Shown here: piece after piece, positions 8,106 to 17,745 of the stretch
How the letters are laid out: every line of letters begins with the position of its first letter
Position numbering within the stretch: the first letter of the stretch is position 1
DNA from: Bacteroidota bacterium
Lineage (GTDB): Bacteria; Bacteroidota; Bacteroidia; Chitinophagales; Chitinophagaceae
DNA: 64,000 nt
Reading direction: 5' to 3'
Assembly (NCBI GenBank): GCA_023423835.1
Contig: JAFAEW010000079.1
Span: 1 to 64,000 of the forward strand
Translations under genes and position numbers: made by a program
Notes under the pieces: model-generated
What the model was told of the DNA's origin: nothing
Database searches by the model: none
Seen by the model: the letters and a program-made list of their open reading frames with translations, nothing else

Positions 8106-9377
8106 TCAATCTATTCCTTTACCGAAAATATGCTGAGGAAAGGAAACGCCGTTTACGAGCGGTAAAAACAAGAGGGGTAACACCACCGCCCGATAGCGAA
8201 CGATTGCGCCCGTGAAGGTAACTGTATAGCCGGCTAGTATTAAAAACGAGATTGCGAAACAAAGGCAAAACCAGTTGAAAGCTGCGAGGTCTTTAGGAGT
8301 CGACTGTCGGGTTTTTAACAAAAAGAAAATGGCGATGAGTGTCAGCATTAGGTTTTCCGCCACGGCAGGTAGATAACTTTTATTGTCAATCTCAGTGGGA
8401 TGTGGCCGTAAAAAACCAATGTCGATGGCAGACGGTAAAAATTCCAGAAAACTTCGGACGTTGTTTTCAAGTTCAGGAACTGCAATCTGAGAGGTTCCTT
8501 CCAGCTGTTTAAACTCGTTTTGTTTTTCCACAATAAAGGCTGGGAAATCGGGCAGACCAATGAGGGGGGAGAGGAAGAAGATCAGAATTCCTGTGCCGTA
8601 AATCGAAACTGCCATGAGAACGGCTTTTTTAGGGAAACGGAGGATTAATATCCAAACCAGTATTGCCGGCAGCAGGAGGATGGCCATAAAATTTCTGAAC
8701 GAAAACAGCAACAACAGGAGTAATGCTGCCAGTACTATTTTTCCAAAACTAATTTTCCGCTGTTGATACATCTCCTGGCTCAGATAAAGGATGAGTGTCA
8801 GGCAACTGAAGATCAATCCGTCTTTGTGTACGCCGCTGCACCAAAACAGGAAGGATGGGATCAGGAAGATAACGGCGATCAGCACCGGTTTTGGCGTCTG
8901 GGACCGCAATTTTTGTCTCACCAGCCGGTACAACGCAACCGGTCCGAAGAAAAACAGGAAATTAAACAGAATAATGTTGGTGAAATAATTTTTGAAGCTA
9001 AACAGGTTACAGATGGCGAGCAGTTTGATGATCATATTGGTTTTCAGGTCATTCCAATAGGAATCTTCTCCCGCAAATAATCCTCCGGAGGCGGCATATC
9101 CGTTGTGAAAAAGGTCACTGAAAAAGCCGGCAGGATCTCTCATCAGCCAGTCCGTTTCTTCCAGACTCAGTTTGAAATATCGCCAGGTATCGCTTGTTTC
9201 ATAGTTGCCCGGTTGCAAATAAAACCAGGCATAGCCGGCCCCTGCTAAAATTTTGATGATGAACAAAATGATCAGCCAGTGTTTAGACAGGCCCGACCTG
9301 CGGAAAAACGGGATTGTCGTGATCAGCCAGCAAAATAAAACCAGATAAAAGGTAAATATCAGTCCCGACAGCAGCAT
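8106..9377 (-). CDS. Multi-pass membrane protein of unknown function, polymerase/glycosyltransferase-like
   Basis: A 423-residue integral membrane protein with around ten hydrophobic segments. Its layout, an N-terminal loop with TSDTWRYFK, a long extracytoplasmic stretch rich in aromatic residues, a conserved-looking FWCSGVHKDGL and a late GAIVRYRAVVLP, recalls EpsG/Wzy-type polysaccharide polymerases and GT39-like mannosyltransferases of Bacteroidota. I cannot name the family. The start is 18 bases downstream of the cyanophycinase stop, so the two genes are almost certainly co-transcribed. No other sugar-polymer genes adjoin it, which weakens a polymerase reading. Confidence 0.7.
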   Translation of the reverse strand: MLLSGLIFTFYLVLFCWLITTIPFFRRSGLSKHWLIILFIIKILAGAGYAWFYLQPGNYETSDTWRYFKLSLEETDWLMRDPAGFFSDLFHNGYAASGGLFAGEDSYWNDLKTNMIIKLLAICNLFSFKNYFTNIILFNFLFFFGPVALYRLVRQKLRSQTPKPVLIAVIFLIPSFLFWCSGVHKDGLIFSCLTLILYLSQEMYQQRKISFGKIVLAALLLLLLFSFRNFMAILLLPAILVWILILRFPKKAVLMAVSIYGTGILIFFLSPLIGLPDFPAFIVEKQNEFKQLEGTSQIAVPELENNVRSFLEFLPSAIDIGFLRPHPTEIDNKSYLPAVAENLMLTLIAIFFLLKTRQSTPKDLAAFNWFCLCFAISFLILAGYTVTFTGAIVRYRAVVLPLLFLPLVNGVSFPQHIFGKGID

Positions 9378-9395
9378 GTTGTGTTCCGGTTAAGC

Positions 9396-10283
9396 TTAAT
9401 GTACATCCTGCATATGCGGATGCGTTTCTTTTCCCATTAATTCCACAAACTTCCTTTCGTGCACGAGGAAGCCATTTCCCTTGGCGCAGAAGTGCACCTT
9501 CAGGTTTTCGATACTGATCGGATAGCCTTCGGGAATGTCGGCAATATTACTATGTTGAATATTATGACCATCAACGATCACCACAAGGCCACTGCCGATA
9601 GCCTCCATCTCGTTTCCGTTGCTGATCATCATACCGGTGTCTTCTCCCAATCCTACACCAATACAAAATGGATTAGCCGCCACTACCTGTGCCAGGCGGC
9701 TGAATCTTCCGCGCATCTCAAAATGGGAATCAAAGATGACGTTTGGCATGAAGCCAAGTCCGGTGGCAGATTTTACTACGCCTTTCAAATGTGCAAGCGG
9801 AGCGCTTCCCTCGTATATCATTGTGCTGCCCATAGCCATAGCGCCCGCCGAGGTTCCCGCTACGATTACCGGTTCGTCCTGGTAGCGGTCTTTAATAAGC
9901 TGCAGCAGGTCGGTGCCGCCGAAAACGGCCGTCAGCCGCAGTTGATTTCCACCGCTGAACATGATGGCATCGGCCTTCGTCAGCCTTTCAAAATATTCCC
10001 GTTCGAACGCATCTTCCCGTTTTTGGATATGCATGATGCCAATATTGGTGCACCCGATTTTGCCAAAGGAATTGAGATAATTGTTTCCAACTTCAAATGG
10101 AATTGTTGAAGCCGTCGTAATCACTTCAATTCTTGCTGATTTGCCGCCGGCCTCATCAACGATTCTTCGCAAAATGCCTTTTTCGAAGAAATTAAGATAA
10201 CTTCTTTTGATCTCCGACCGCTTATCTTCTCCTTTATCTTCCGCCCCTCCGATTGCCAAAAGTTTTCCCCTGGGATATGCCAT
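9396..10283 (-). CDS. cphB: Cyanophycinase (peptidase family S51)
   Basis: A 295-residue cytoplasmic protein of the CphB type, which cuts cyanophycin (multi-L-arginyl-poly-L-aspartate) into beta-Asp-Arg dipeptides. The GTSAGA nucleophile elbow places the catalytic Ser at residue 145; FSGGNQLRL and the IGVGLGEDTGM region are other family blocks. There is no signal peptide, as expected for the intracellular form. Cyanophycin synthetase (cphA) often sits next to cphB in Bacteroidota, but none is in this window. A promoter is proposed at 10307-10334. S51 also includes dipeptidase E and isoaspartyl-type peptidases, but length and sequence favour cyanophycinase. Confidence 0.88.
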   Translation of the reverse strand: MAYPRGKLLAIGGAEDKGEDKRSEIKRSYLNFFEKGILRRIVDEAGGKSARIEVITTASTIPFEVGNNYLNSFGKIGCTNIGIMHIQKREDAFEREYFERLTKADAIMFSGGNQLRLTAVFGGTDLLQLIKDRYQDEPVIVAGTSAGAMAMGSTMIYEGSAPLAHLKGVVKSATGLGFMPNVIFDSHFEMRGRFSRLAQVVAANPFCIGVGLGEDTGMMISNGNEMEAIGSGLVVIVDGHNIQHSNIADIPEGYPISIENLKVHFCAKGNGFLVHERKFVELMGKETHPHMQDVH

Positions 10284-10306
10284 ATTAAAATTAAATAACG
10301 ATCAAA

Positions 10307-10334
10307 CAAACATAGACTTGTTTGATAAAAGTAA
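10307..10334 (-). promoter_or_regulatory. Probable promoter of cphB
   Basis: On the minus strand, TATGTTTG (10307-10314) fits the TAnnTTTG element, with TTA (10332-10334) 17 bases upstream in place of the TTG box. Transcription would begin near 10300, giving a leader of about 17 bases. Confidence 0.45.
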
Positions 10335-10349
10335 AAAAATAAGTTCGCA

Positions 10350-11630
10350 TTATACGAGTGTGCCTTCGAATGTAATATGATAAATTACGAATTCACCGGG
10401 ATCGAAAGTGAAGTATTCCTTTCTTTCTATCCTTTCTGTGCGACTGCTGAACAGATCGGTATATTCTCCCGCAATGGCGGGATGATCAATAAAAAATGTA
10501 ATCTGTTCTTTCCCGAGATTCATGAGGACAAGTACCTTGTCGTTTTGTCTCCTGCAGATGTATGCCAACGCATCCGGATGATCAGTTTTTAAAATATAAA
10601 CAGAAGCGCTTTCCTGCAAAGCCTTGTTTTTTTTCCGAATGGTGAGCAATGTTGAATAAAATGGCTGCAGTTCACATTCGCCCTCCCAGTCTATAAAATC
10701 CTTTTCAAAAAATTCAAGCCTTTTCAGGTTCGGTTTTTCCTGACCGGAATAGATGAGGGGAATGCCCGGAAAAGTACAGGTAAAAGCTGCCATTGCCTTT
10801 GCTGCCACGCCATATTTTTCGTATTCGGTTCCATGATAGGAGTTTTCATCGTGATTGGAGGTAAATAACAGCTTACGGCTTCCAATCGGATACTGGGTAT
10901 AGGAAACGAGGATTTTTTTAATTTCAGATAGCTCAACCTCGCCCTTGAAGTACTTATCAAATCCCCTCATGCCTTCCCACCCGTAAGTGATATCAAATGC
11001 TTCGTGATAGTCGAGAATTTCACATTCGCCCAGCCAGAGCAGAGGTTTCACCGTATCACATTCTGCCCGTGCCTCTATCCAGAAATCAAGCGGAACAGTT
11101 CTCGCCATATCACATCTGAATCCATCAATATCAAACTCTTTTATCCAGTATTTCATCGACCGGATCATTTCGCGGCGCATTTCTTCGTTTTCGTAGTTTA
11201 AATCAATTACGTCGATCCATCCGTAGAATTCTGTGAAGTTTCCATTTTCGTCTTTCCGATACCAGTCGGCATGTTCTGTCGTCCAGTGATGATCATATCC
11301 CGTATGGTTGGCAACCCAATCGATGATTACCTTCATGCCGTATTCGTGGGCGGTTTGAATAAGTTCTTTAAAATCTTCGATTGACCCATATCCCTTGTGG
11401 ACGTTGGTGTACGAACTGGCGGCGTAATAACTTCCATAAGTTCCCTGTTTTTTTTCCTCGCTGATGGGTGTAATCGGCATCAGCCAGAGAATGTCAATTC
11501 CCATATTCGCAAGCCGGGGAATATGTTTGATAAATGCCTGAAATGTCCCTTCCTTAGTATATTGCCTGATGTTTACTTCATAAATATTTGTTCCATTTCC
11601 CCATGAAACAATCGGGAAAGCTATACTCAT
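10350..11630 (-). CDS. Cytoplasmic alpha-amylase-family glycosidase (GH13)
   Basis: A 426-residue GH13 enzyme. The four conserved regions are in order: DWVANHT (residues 104-110), GFRCDMA with nucleophile Asp174, LGECE with general acid Glu202, and TSNHDEN with the transition-state Asp261. The (beta/alpha)8 barrel is followed by a short C-terminal beta domain. There is no signal peptide, so it acts inside the cell on maltodextrin, glycogen or a related alpha-glucan. The closest use cannot be told from sequence alone. The ATG at 11630 (MSIAFPIVSW) is preferred to one nine codons upstream since the barrel begins almost at once. Neighbours cphB and pyrR are on the same strand, but the gaps (66 and 105 bases) leave room for separate promoters. 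Confidence 0.92.
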   Translation of the reverse strand: MSIAFPIVSWGNGTNIYEVNIRQYTKEGTFQAFIKHIPRLANMGIDILWLMPITPISEEKKQGTYGSYYAASSYTNVHKGYGSIEDFKELIQTAHEYGMKVIIDWVANHTGYDHHWTTEHADWYRKDENGNFTEFYGWIDVIDLNYENEEMRREMIRSMKYWIKEFDIDGFRCDMARTVPLDFWIEARAECDTVKPLLWLGECEILDYHEAFDITYGWEGMRGFDKYFKGEVELSEIKKILVSYTQYPIGSRKLLFTSNHDENSYHGTEYEKYGVAAKAMAAFTCTFPGIPLIYSGQEKPNLKRLEFFEKDFIDWEGECELQPFYSTLLTIRKKNKALQESASVYILKTDHPDALAYICRRQNDKVLVLMNLGKEQITFFIDHPAIAGEYTDLFSSRTERIERKEYFTFDPGEFVIYHITFEGTLV

Positions 11631-11735
11631 ACCTGTTTTTTCTGGTAAGTGTTTCAACTTCTGTACCAGCAGGGGGGACTAGAAGGAAAACGGGTTATTC
11701 AGGAACTTGAACTACTGAAGGGCAATCTCCCTTCC

Positions 11736-12263
11736 TCACAAAAGCACTACCTCGTTTTTTCCGGCATTTTCTTTCCAGTAAACTTTCACCTTCTGGTCGG
11801 GAAAAGTATCAAGAATTCTTCCGACATAGTCGCCATGAATCGGTAACTCACGGCTGAAGCGCCGGTCAATGAGTACACAAAGTTTTACTTTGGAAGGGCG
11901 GCCGAAGTCGAGTAAAGCATCGAGGGCGGCACGAATGGTGCGTCCTGTCCATAAAACATCGTCGATAATGATGACTTCTTTATTATCAATATTGAACGGA
12001 ATGTTGGTTTCATTCGCCAACTTTATTTCAGATCGCACATCGTCGCGGTAAAACGTGATATCGAGCTGTCCGTACTTGAGCGGGTATACGGGGTTCAACT
12101 GCCTCAGTTCGTCGACAATCCGGTCGCTCAGGAATACGCCCCGCGGTTGCAAGCCGATCAGGGCCGTATTTTCCAGGTCATGATTTTCCAGTATTTGTTG
12201 GGCCAGTCTTTTTACACTCAGTGCAACCTGTTGTTCGCTCAATATTTGTTTCAATCCTTGCAA
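11736..12263 (-). CDS. pyrR: PyrR-type uracil phosphoribosyltransferase / pyrimidine regulator
   Basis: A 175-residue type I phosphoribosyltransferase with the PRPP-binding motif VIIIDDVLWTGRT (residues 97-109), ALIGLQPRGV and the LIDRRFSRELPI stretch typical of PyrR. In Bacillus PyrR attenuates the pyr operon by binding its leader RNA and has weak uracil phosphoribosyltransferase activity; whether the Bacteroidota protein regulates anything is uncertain. The only possible start is the TTG at 12263: a TAG lies three codons upstream in frame, and no Met follows before the conserved core. The product is close to the family's usual 180 residues. Confidence 0.88.
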   Translation of the reverse strand: MQGLKQILSEQQVALSVKRLAQQILENHDLENTALIGLQPRGVFLSDRIVDELRQLNPVYPLKYGQLDITFYRDDVRSEIKLANETNIPFNIDNKEVIIIDDVLWTGRTIRAALDALLDFGRPSKVKLCVLIDRRFSRELPIHGDYVGRILDTFPDQKVKVYWKENAGKNEVVLL

Positions 12264-12428
12264 TTTTGGCTAAAGTAAGAAAATTCTGCATCTGCATTAG
12301 CGGAAGCTGAAGCTGGGGATAATCCGGTAAGATTTAAGCGGTATTCCGGCTTCGTTTCGTAGTTTGCAAAAAAAGTGAAAATTTTGTTTTTTTGCCTGTC
12401 CGGCCCTGGAATTTGCAGATTTTTTTAA

Positions 12429-12457
12429 TTGGTTTTCTGCAATTATTATTACCTTTG
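12429..12457 (+). promoter_or_regulatory. Promoter of fusA (Bacteroidota type)
   Basis: TTG (12429-12431), an 18-base spacer and TACCTTTG (12450-12457) match TTG-N17..19-TAnnTTTG perfectly. Transcription would begin near 12464, leaving a leader of about 73 bases before the ATG at 12538. Confidence 0.75.
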
Positions 12458-12537
12458 CCGCCTTAAAATTTTAGTGGTGTGCTTTATTTTGATCTTGAAG
12501 CAGCCGCGTCAAAAACTTAAAATACAAATACAAAGTC

Positions 12538-14688
12538 ATGGCAGACTTAAGACTTCAAAGAAATTTTGGTATTGCAGCGCATATTGATGCGGGTAAAACC
12601 ACCACCACTGAGCGTATTCTGTTTTATACCGGAATGAGCCATAAACTGGGTGAGGTACACGATGGCGCGGCCACTACCGACTGGATGGAACAGGAAAAAG
12701 AAAGAGGTATTACCATTACCTCTGCAGCCGTTACCTGTTACTGGAATTTCCCAACCCAGCAGGGAAAGCCTTTACCCGATTCTAAAAAATACAAATTTAA
12801 TATCATTGATACTCCGGGACACGTTGACTTTACCGTAGAGGTAGAACGTTCTATGCGGGTGTTGGACGGGCTGGTGGCATTGTTCTCAGCCGTTGACGGT
12901 GTGGAACCGCAGTCTGAAACCGTATGGCGCCAGGCAAACCGGTATAATGTTCCGAGAATTGGTTTTGTCAATAAGATGGACCGCGCCGGAGCCGACTTTT
13001 TAAACGTGGTGAAGCAGGTTCGCGAAATGCTCGGTGCTAAATCTGTTCCGCTGCAATTGCCGATAGGAGGCGAAGATACCTTTAAAGGTGTGGTTGACCT
13101 CATCACCCTGGAAGGAATCGTTTGGGATAATGAATCGCATGGTGCTACTTATCAGGTGGTTCCCATTCCGGAAGATATGAAGGAAGATGTGGAATACTGG
13201 CGTTCACAACTACTGGAAGCGGTAGCAGAATACGACGATGCACTGATGGAGAAATTCTTTGAAGATCCTGAAAGCATCACCGTTGATGAAATTCATAATG
13301 CGGTAAGAAAGGCCACAATCGATATGAGCATCGTTCCCATGATGTGTGGAAGCTCTTTTAAAAATAAAGGTGTTCAGGCTTTGCTGGATAATGTATGCCG
13401 TTATCTTCCAAGTCCTGCAGATATTGAAGCAATCAAAGGGATCAATCCTGAAACCGGAGAGGAAGTAGAACGCCATCCGGATGTTAAAGATCCGTTTGCA
13501 GCACTTGCATTCAAAATTATGACAGATCCTTTCGTGGGACGTCTCGCATTCTTCCGGTGCTATTCGGGTAAGCTCGATGCCGGTTCTTATGTAAGAAATA
13601 TGCGTAGCGGTAAAAACGAACGTATCTCGAGGATCATGCAGATGCATGCCAATAAACAAAACCCGGTTCCATTTATTGAAGCGGGAGATATTGGTGCAGC
13701 CGTAGGATTTAAAGAAATTAAAACCGGAGATACCCTTTGTGATGAAAATCATCCCATCGTTCTGGAAAACATGTTTATTCCTGAACCGGTAATCTCTATC
13801 GCAATCGAACCAAAAACCCAGGCCGACGTTGATAAAATGGGAATGGCCATTGCAAAACTGGTGGAAGAAGATCCGACACTCAGGGTTAAAACCGACGAAG
13901 AAACCGGTCAAACCATCTTAAGTGGTATGGGTGAATTACACCTCGAAATCATCATCGACCGTCTGAAAAGGGAATTTAAGGTAGAAATCAACCAAGGTAA
14001 TCCCCAGGTTGCGTATAAGGAGGCATTCAATGCCACTGTTGAACACCGCGAAGTGCTGAAAAAGCAAACCGGTGGTCGTGGTAAATTTGCCGACATCATG
14101 TTTGATCTCGGACCTGCAGACGAAGAGTGGATGAAAGAACATCCGACCGAACAATTCCAGTTTGTGAACGATATATTCGGAGGTTCAATTCCAAGAGAAT
14201 TTGTTCCTGCCATTCAAAAAGGTTTTTCTACCGCAATGTCCACCGGTGTATTGGCAAGCTATCCGGTAAATAACATGAAAGTAAGGGTATTTGATGGTAG
14301 TTTCCACCAGGTTGACTCTGACTCCATGAGCTTTGAACTTTGTGCGAAATCCGGTTTCCGTGAAGCAGCAAGGAAGGCAAAACCTGTATTGCTCGAGCCG
14401 ATCATGAAAGTGGAAGTAGTAACGCCTGATCAATACATGGGAGATGTTACCGGTGACCTTAACCGTCGTCGTGGAATGATGGAAGGAATGGATACCCGTG
14501 GTAATGCACAGGTTATCAAGGCCAAGGTTCCGTTGAGTGAAATGTTTGGTTATGTTACCCAGCTGCGTTCCCTGACCAGCGGACGTGCAACTTCAACTAT
14601 GGAATTTTCACACTATGCACAGGCGCCGAACAATATTGCCGAAGAAGTAATCGCCAAGCAAAAAGGAAAACTGAAAGTAGAAGATTAG
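12538..14688 (+). CDS. fusA: Translation elongation factor G
   Basis: A 716-residue EF-G, the GTPase that moves tRNAs and mRNA through the ribosome and helps recycle it. All G motifs are intact: [10 protein letters not shown], the switch I region ending RGITI, DTPGH and NKMD. Domains II to V follow, including GELHLEI and the C-terminal [14 protein letters not shown] block. Length and sequence are those of a canonical, GTPase-competent EF-G. It lies outside the usual rpsL-rpsG-fusA string: pyrR is divergent on its left and prmA convergent on its right, and it has its own promoter and terminator. Whether the genome has another EF-G gene cannot be seen here. Confidence 0.98.
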   Translation: MADLRLQRNFGIAAHIDAGKTTTTERILFYTGMSHKLGEVHDGAATTDWMEQEKERGITITSAAVTCYWNFPTQQGKPLPDSKKYKFNIIDTPGHVDFTVEVERSMRVLDGLVALFSAVDGVEPQSETVWRQANRYNVPRIGFVNKMDRAGADFLNVVKQVREMLGAKSVPLQLPIGGEDTFKGVVDLITLEGIVWDNESHGATYQVVPIPEDMKEDVEYWRSQLLEAVAEYDDALMEKFFEDPESITVDEIHNAVRKATIDMSIVPMMCGSSFKNKGVQALLDNVCRYLPSPADIEAIKGINPETGEEVERHPDVKDPFAALAFKIMTDPFVGRLAFFRCYSGKLDAGSYVRNMRSGKNERISRIMQMHANKQNPVPFIEAGDIGAAVGFKEIKTGDTLCDENHPIVLENMFIPEPVISIAIEPKTQADVDKMGMAIAKLVEEDPTLRVKTDEETGQTILSGMGELHLEIIIDRLKREFKVEINQGNPQVAYKEAFNATVEHREVLKKQTGGRGKFADIMFDLGPADEEWMKEHPTEQFQFVNDIFGGSIPREFVPAIQKGFSTAMSTGVLASYPVNNMKVRVFDGSFHQVDSDSMSFELCAKSGFREAARKAKPVLLEPIMKVEVVTPDQYMGDVTGDLNRRRGMMEGMDTRGNAQVIKAKVPLSEMFGYVTQLRSLTSGRATSTMEFSHYAQAPNNIAEEVIAKQKGKLKVED

Positions 14689-14714
14689 AAATTTCTCAAT
14701 CAATTGTTTAATAT

Positions 14715-14748
14715 GGGCTGTCTCTGAAATAGGGGATAGCCCTTTTTT
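14715..14748 (+). terminator. Rho-independent terminator after fusA
   Basis: GGGCTGTC (14715-14722) pairs with GATAGCCC (14735-14742) through one G-U pair, across a 12-base loop, and is followed directly by six Ts. It lies 26 bases past the fusA stop and before the convergent prmA gene. Confidence 0.8.
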
Positions 14749-14818
14749 ATTGGCCGACATTGAACCCACTTCGGTTTTATTCATGCAAAAAAGCCGGATA
14801 TCCTGGCGCCCTGCAAGT

Positions 14819-15640
14819 TCAATCCTTAACATACTGCATCAATATCCACTTTTCTTTGGTAAACGTTGCTTCGTGCATTAATGGATATTTTTTTGTTTCT
14901 TCCAAAATATCCTTCTCATCGGTAACCAACAATCCGCTCAGCAATAAGATTCCACCTGTATTTAATTGAGAAATCAACTCTTTTAAATTGTTGATAATGA
15001 TGTTTTTATTGATATTGGCAAGAATAACATCAAACTTTCCTTCTCCTGTTTTAGGATGATCCTGTTGAATCAACTTTATTTTCCTGCAGCCATTTTCCCT
15101 GCTGTTTTCTGTGGCATTATCAATACTCCATTCGTCGATGTCGATGGCGGTGATACTTGCTGCTCCTAATTTTTCAGCAAGTATGGCAAGGATGCCGGTG
15201 CCGGTTCCAAAATCGAGTACCGCTTTATTGGAAAAATCAATTGAACGCATCGCTTCCAACATTAAATAGGTGGTGGCATGGTGTCCCGTTCCAAAACTCA
15301 TTTTAGGAGTAATGACGATTTCGTGTTCAATATTTTCAAATGGTGGATGAAAATTTGCCCTTACGGCCACAAAATTCCCGATGCAAACAGGTTGAAAGCT
15401 TTCTTCCCAGATCTGATTCCAGTTGGTAGGTGGAATGGATTCGATAGAATAGGGCAGATTATATTCCTTCATCAATTCAGTTACCTCCCGTTTACTTAAT
15501 TTTGATTCTTCAATGTAGGCCGCAAGCGAATTTTCGGCCTCTTCAAATCCCTCAAATCCTAAAACCGAAAGTTGCGCAATCAGGAGGTCCGAAAGACCGG
15601 GTTCAAGATTTTCGATGAGGAGGTGACAAAAGTTTTCCAT
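14819..15640 (-). CDS. prmA: Ribosomal protein L11 methyltransferase
   Basis: A 273-residue SAM-dependent methyltransferase of the PrmA family, which trimethylates ribosomal protein L11. It has the family hallmarks NWNQIWEESFQPV (residues 73-85), the SFGTGHHATT block near residues 115-124 and SAM motif I VLDFGTGTGI (141-150), followed by AIDIDEWSIDNA and the catalytic-loop-like VILANIN. The length is a little short of the 290 or so residues of E. coli PrmA because the N-terminal substrate domain is compact. Only 23 bases separate its start from the start proposed for the divergent ClC gene. Confidence 0.93.
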   Translation of the reverse strand: MENFCHLLIENLEPGLSDLLIAQLSVLGFEGFEEAENSLAAYIEESKLSKREVTELMKEYNLPYSIESIPPTNWNQIWEESFQPVCIGNFVAVRANFHPPFENIEHEIVITPKMSFGTGHHATTYLMLEAMRSIDFSNKAVLDFGTGTGILAILAEKLGAASITAIDIDEWSIDNATENSRENGCRKIKLIQQDHPKTGEGKFDVILANINKNIIINNLKELISQLNTGGILLLSGLLVTDEKDILEETKKYPLMHEATFTKEKWILMQYVKD

Positions 15641-15663
15641 AAAATCATACCTTTTGCTGGTGG

Positions 15664-17493
15664 GTGGTAAAGGTTAAATTTATTTTTATTAAAAGAAAGA
15701 CATTATATAAAAAGTTTATCAAAATACTTGCGGAGTTAAACTACTGGCGAAAACAAAAGATCTCCGGTTCAAACTTTCTTTTGATCGCCGCGGGTATCGT
15801 TGGAATTTTGGGTGGAATTGCTTCTTCTTTATTAAAGAAACTCACGCATTTTGTTGCGAGCTTCCTACAAAACGATGTTCATTGGGAATACAAGTATTAT
15901 CTGTATTTCTGTTTTCCCCTGATCGGCCTGTTATTGACGGTTTTATATATCCGCACTTTTATACGCAGAAGCAAGTTTGAGCACGGCATTCCGGCCATCC
16001 TGAATGACATCAATCGCAGGGGTGCGAAGATGGATTTTCACAATATTTACAGTCAAATCATTACGAGTGCGTTAACAGTAGGATGGGGAGGATCGGCGGG
16101 ACTGGAGGCGCCGGCGGTGGCAAGCGGATCTGCTATCGGTTCAAACTTTGGAAAATTTTTCGGACTCAATTATCGTGAAACAACGCTTTTGCTGGGATGT
16201 GGAGCGGCAGCCGGCATATCCGGTGCTTTCGGGAGTCCCGTGGCAGGAATGGTATTCGCAATGGAAGTGATCTTACCGGAGTTCACAATTCCTGCCGTTA
16301 TTCCGCTGCTGATTGCTGCAGCCTTTGCATCGGTTGTCTCAAACTTCATTTATGATGAACCGCTTTTTGTCCTGGTTACGGAACCCTGGCTCACCAAAGC
16401 GATCCCTTATTACATCATCCTGGGTATTATGGTGGGCTTCTATTCCATCTTTTTCAGCTCCCTCAACCGCAGATTGTTCAGCCGTTTTGCACGGATAAAA
16501 AACCGGTACAACCGGGTAGTGGTGGGAGGTGTCGCCCTCGGGATTCTAATCGCCCTATTTCCGGCGCTTTACGGCGAAGGATATATTACCATTCAAAAAC
16601 TGCTGGACGGCAATTATTCATCCCTGCTTTCGAATAGTTTTTTTTCAGACTACAGTTACCTGGGATGGGCGTTGTTCGTTTTTGGATTGCTCACGATGAT
16701 TGCAAAAAGCTACGCCTGCGTAATTACCATGGCGAGCGGAGGAAACGGCGGAATGTTCGGACCAATTGTCGTGGTAGGAGGATTGTTTGGGTTTGTGTTT
16801 GCCTTTGGGCTGAATGAAACCGGCAATTTTGATTTGAATGTCACCAACTTCATGATTGCCGGCATGGCTGCTTCAATCAGCGGAATGATGCATGCTCCGC
16901 TGACCGGAATTTTTCTTGCTGCCGAAATTACCGGCGGCTATACCCTGATGGTGCCGTTGATGATCGTTTCTGCAATAGCCTATTTTATCAATAAGGCGAT
17001 CCTCCGGTTCTCCATTTATACACGCGTGCTGGCCGAAGAAGGCAGTGTCAACGCCGATGATACGACGGATGATAACCTATTGAAAAAGATGAAGTTAAGG
17101 TACCTGATTGAAAAAGATTTTGTGGTACTTCATCCAAATGATACGCCGTCCGGACGTAAAAAAGATATCATTCAAACCGGAAGAAACATCTTTCCGGTTG
17201 TGGACGGCAACGGACTGCTCTGTGGATTGGTTTTCACTGATCAGTTGCTGAATGTGCTACTTAACCGCGATAACCCTTTACCGGAACCCACCATCAGAGA
17301 ACTGATGCAACCGGCTGAAAAAGCTATTCAAATAGGGGCGCCGATGAAAGAAGTGATACAGACGATGGAAAGGCTCGGCCGCAGCATATTGCCGGTTGTT
17401 GGAAATAATCGGGAATACCTTGGTTTTGTAACGAAAGCCGCGGTTTTCAATTATTACCGATCGATTGTTAAACGACAACGGGATTTTATCTGA
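15664..17493 (+). CDS. ClC-family chloride transporter with CBS domains
   Basis: A 609-residue membrane protein: a ClC core with many hydrophobic segments (about residues 35-440) and two CBS domains at the C-terminus (about 470-600). The anion-path motifs are present in variant form: FEHGIPAI for the first (usually GSGIP), GLEAPAVASGS for the GREGP gate, which keeps the gating Glu, and GNGGMFGPIVV for the GxFxP loop. Keeping the gating Glu is compatible with H+/Cl- exchange, but channel and exchanger cannot be told apart here. The proposed GTG start is weak: no Met occurs before the first membrane segment, and the gap to prmA is only 23 bases. Start unsure; family assignment secure. Confidence 0.9.
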   Translation: MVKVKFIFIKRKTLYKKFIKILAELNYWRKQKISGSNFLLIAAGIVGILGGIASSLLKKLTHFVASFLQNDVHWEYKYYLYFCFPLIGLLLTVLYIRTFIRRSKFEHGIPAILNDINRRGAKMDFHNIYSQIITSALTVGWGGSAGLEAPAVASGSAIGSNFGKFFGLNYRETTLLLGCGAAAGISGAFGSPVAGMVFAMEVILPEFTIPAVIPLLIAAAFASVVSNFIYDEPLFVLVTEPWLTKAIPYYIILGIMVGFYSIFFSSLNRRLFSRFARIKNRYNRVVVGGVALGILIALFPALYGEGYITIQKLLDGNYSSLLSNSFFSDYSYLGWALFVFGLLTMIAKSYACVITMASGGNGGMFGPIVVVGGLFGFVFAFGLNETGNFDLNVTNFMIAGMAASISGMMHAPLTGIFLAAEITGGYTLMVPLMIVSAIAYFINKAILRFSIYTRVLAEEGSVNADDTTDDNLLKKMKLRYLIEKDFVVLHPNDTPSGRKKDIIQTGRNIFPVVDGNGLLCGLVFTDQLLNVLLNRDNPLPEPTIRELMQPAEKAIQIGAPMKEVIQTMERLGRSILPVVGNNREYLGFVTKAAVFNYYRSIVKRQRDFI

Positions 17494-17697
17494 TGTCCTT
17501 TATTTACACCTAATAATGTGATTTTCAATCTATAGGAATTAATGTCTGATTATAAAGTTTATTTTAATTGTTCTCTTTATCCGGTTATATCTTGATCGTT
17601 CTGTCGGAACGCTAATTCGTGCAGACATTGTTCCGCAAGCTGCACTTGTCCCTTAAATACCGTTCATCATTTTCCGGAAAAAAGTTTGAAATACACT

Positions 17698-17726
17698 TTG
17701 TAATTCAAAGTGCTTTGATATATTTG
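17698..17726 (+). promoter_or_regulatory. Promoter of the 96-residue membrane protein gene
   Basis: TTG (17698-17700), an 18-base spacer and TATATTTG (17719-17726) match the Bacteroidota consensus. Transcription would begin near 17733, about 13 bases before the ATG at 17746. The 200 bases before it hold nothing recognisable. Confidence 0.7.
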
Positions 17727-17745
17727 TGTTCTAAATTAAAACATT

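Noticed and set aside
17590..17610. Short hairpin CGTTC/GAACG after the ClC gene as a terminator
   Set aside because: The stem is only five base pairs with no T run after it.
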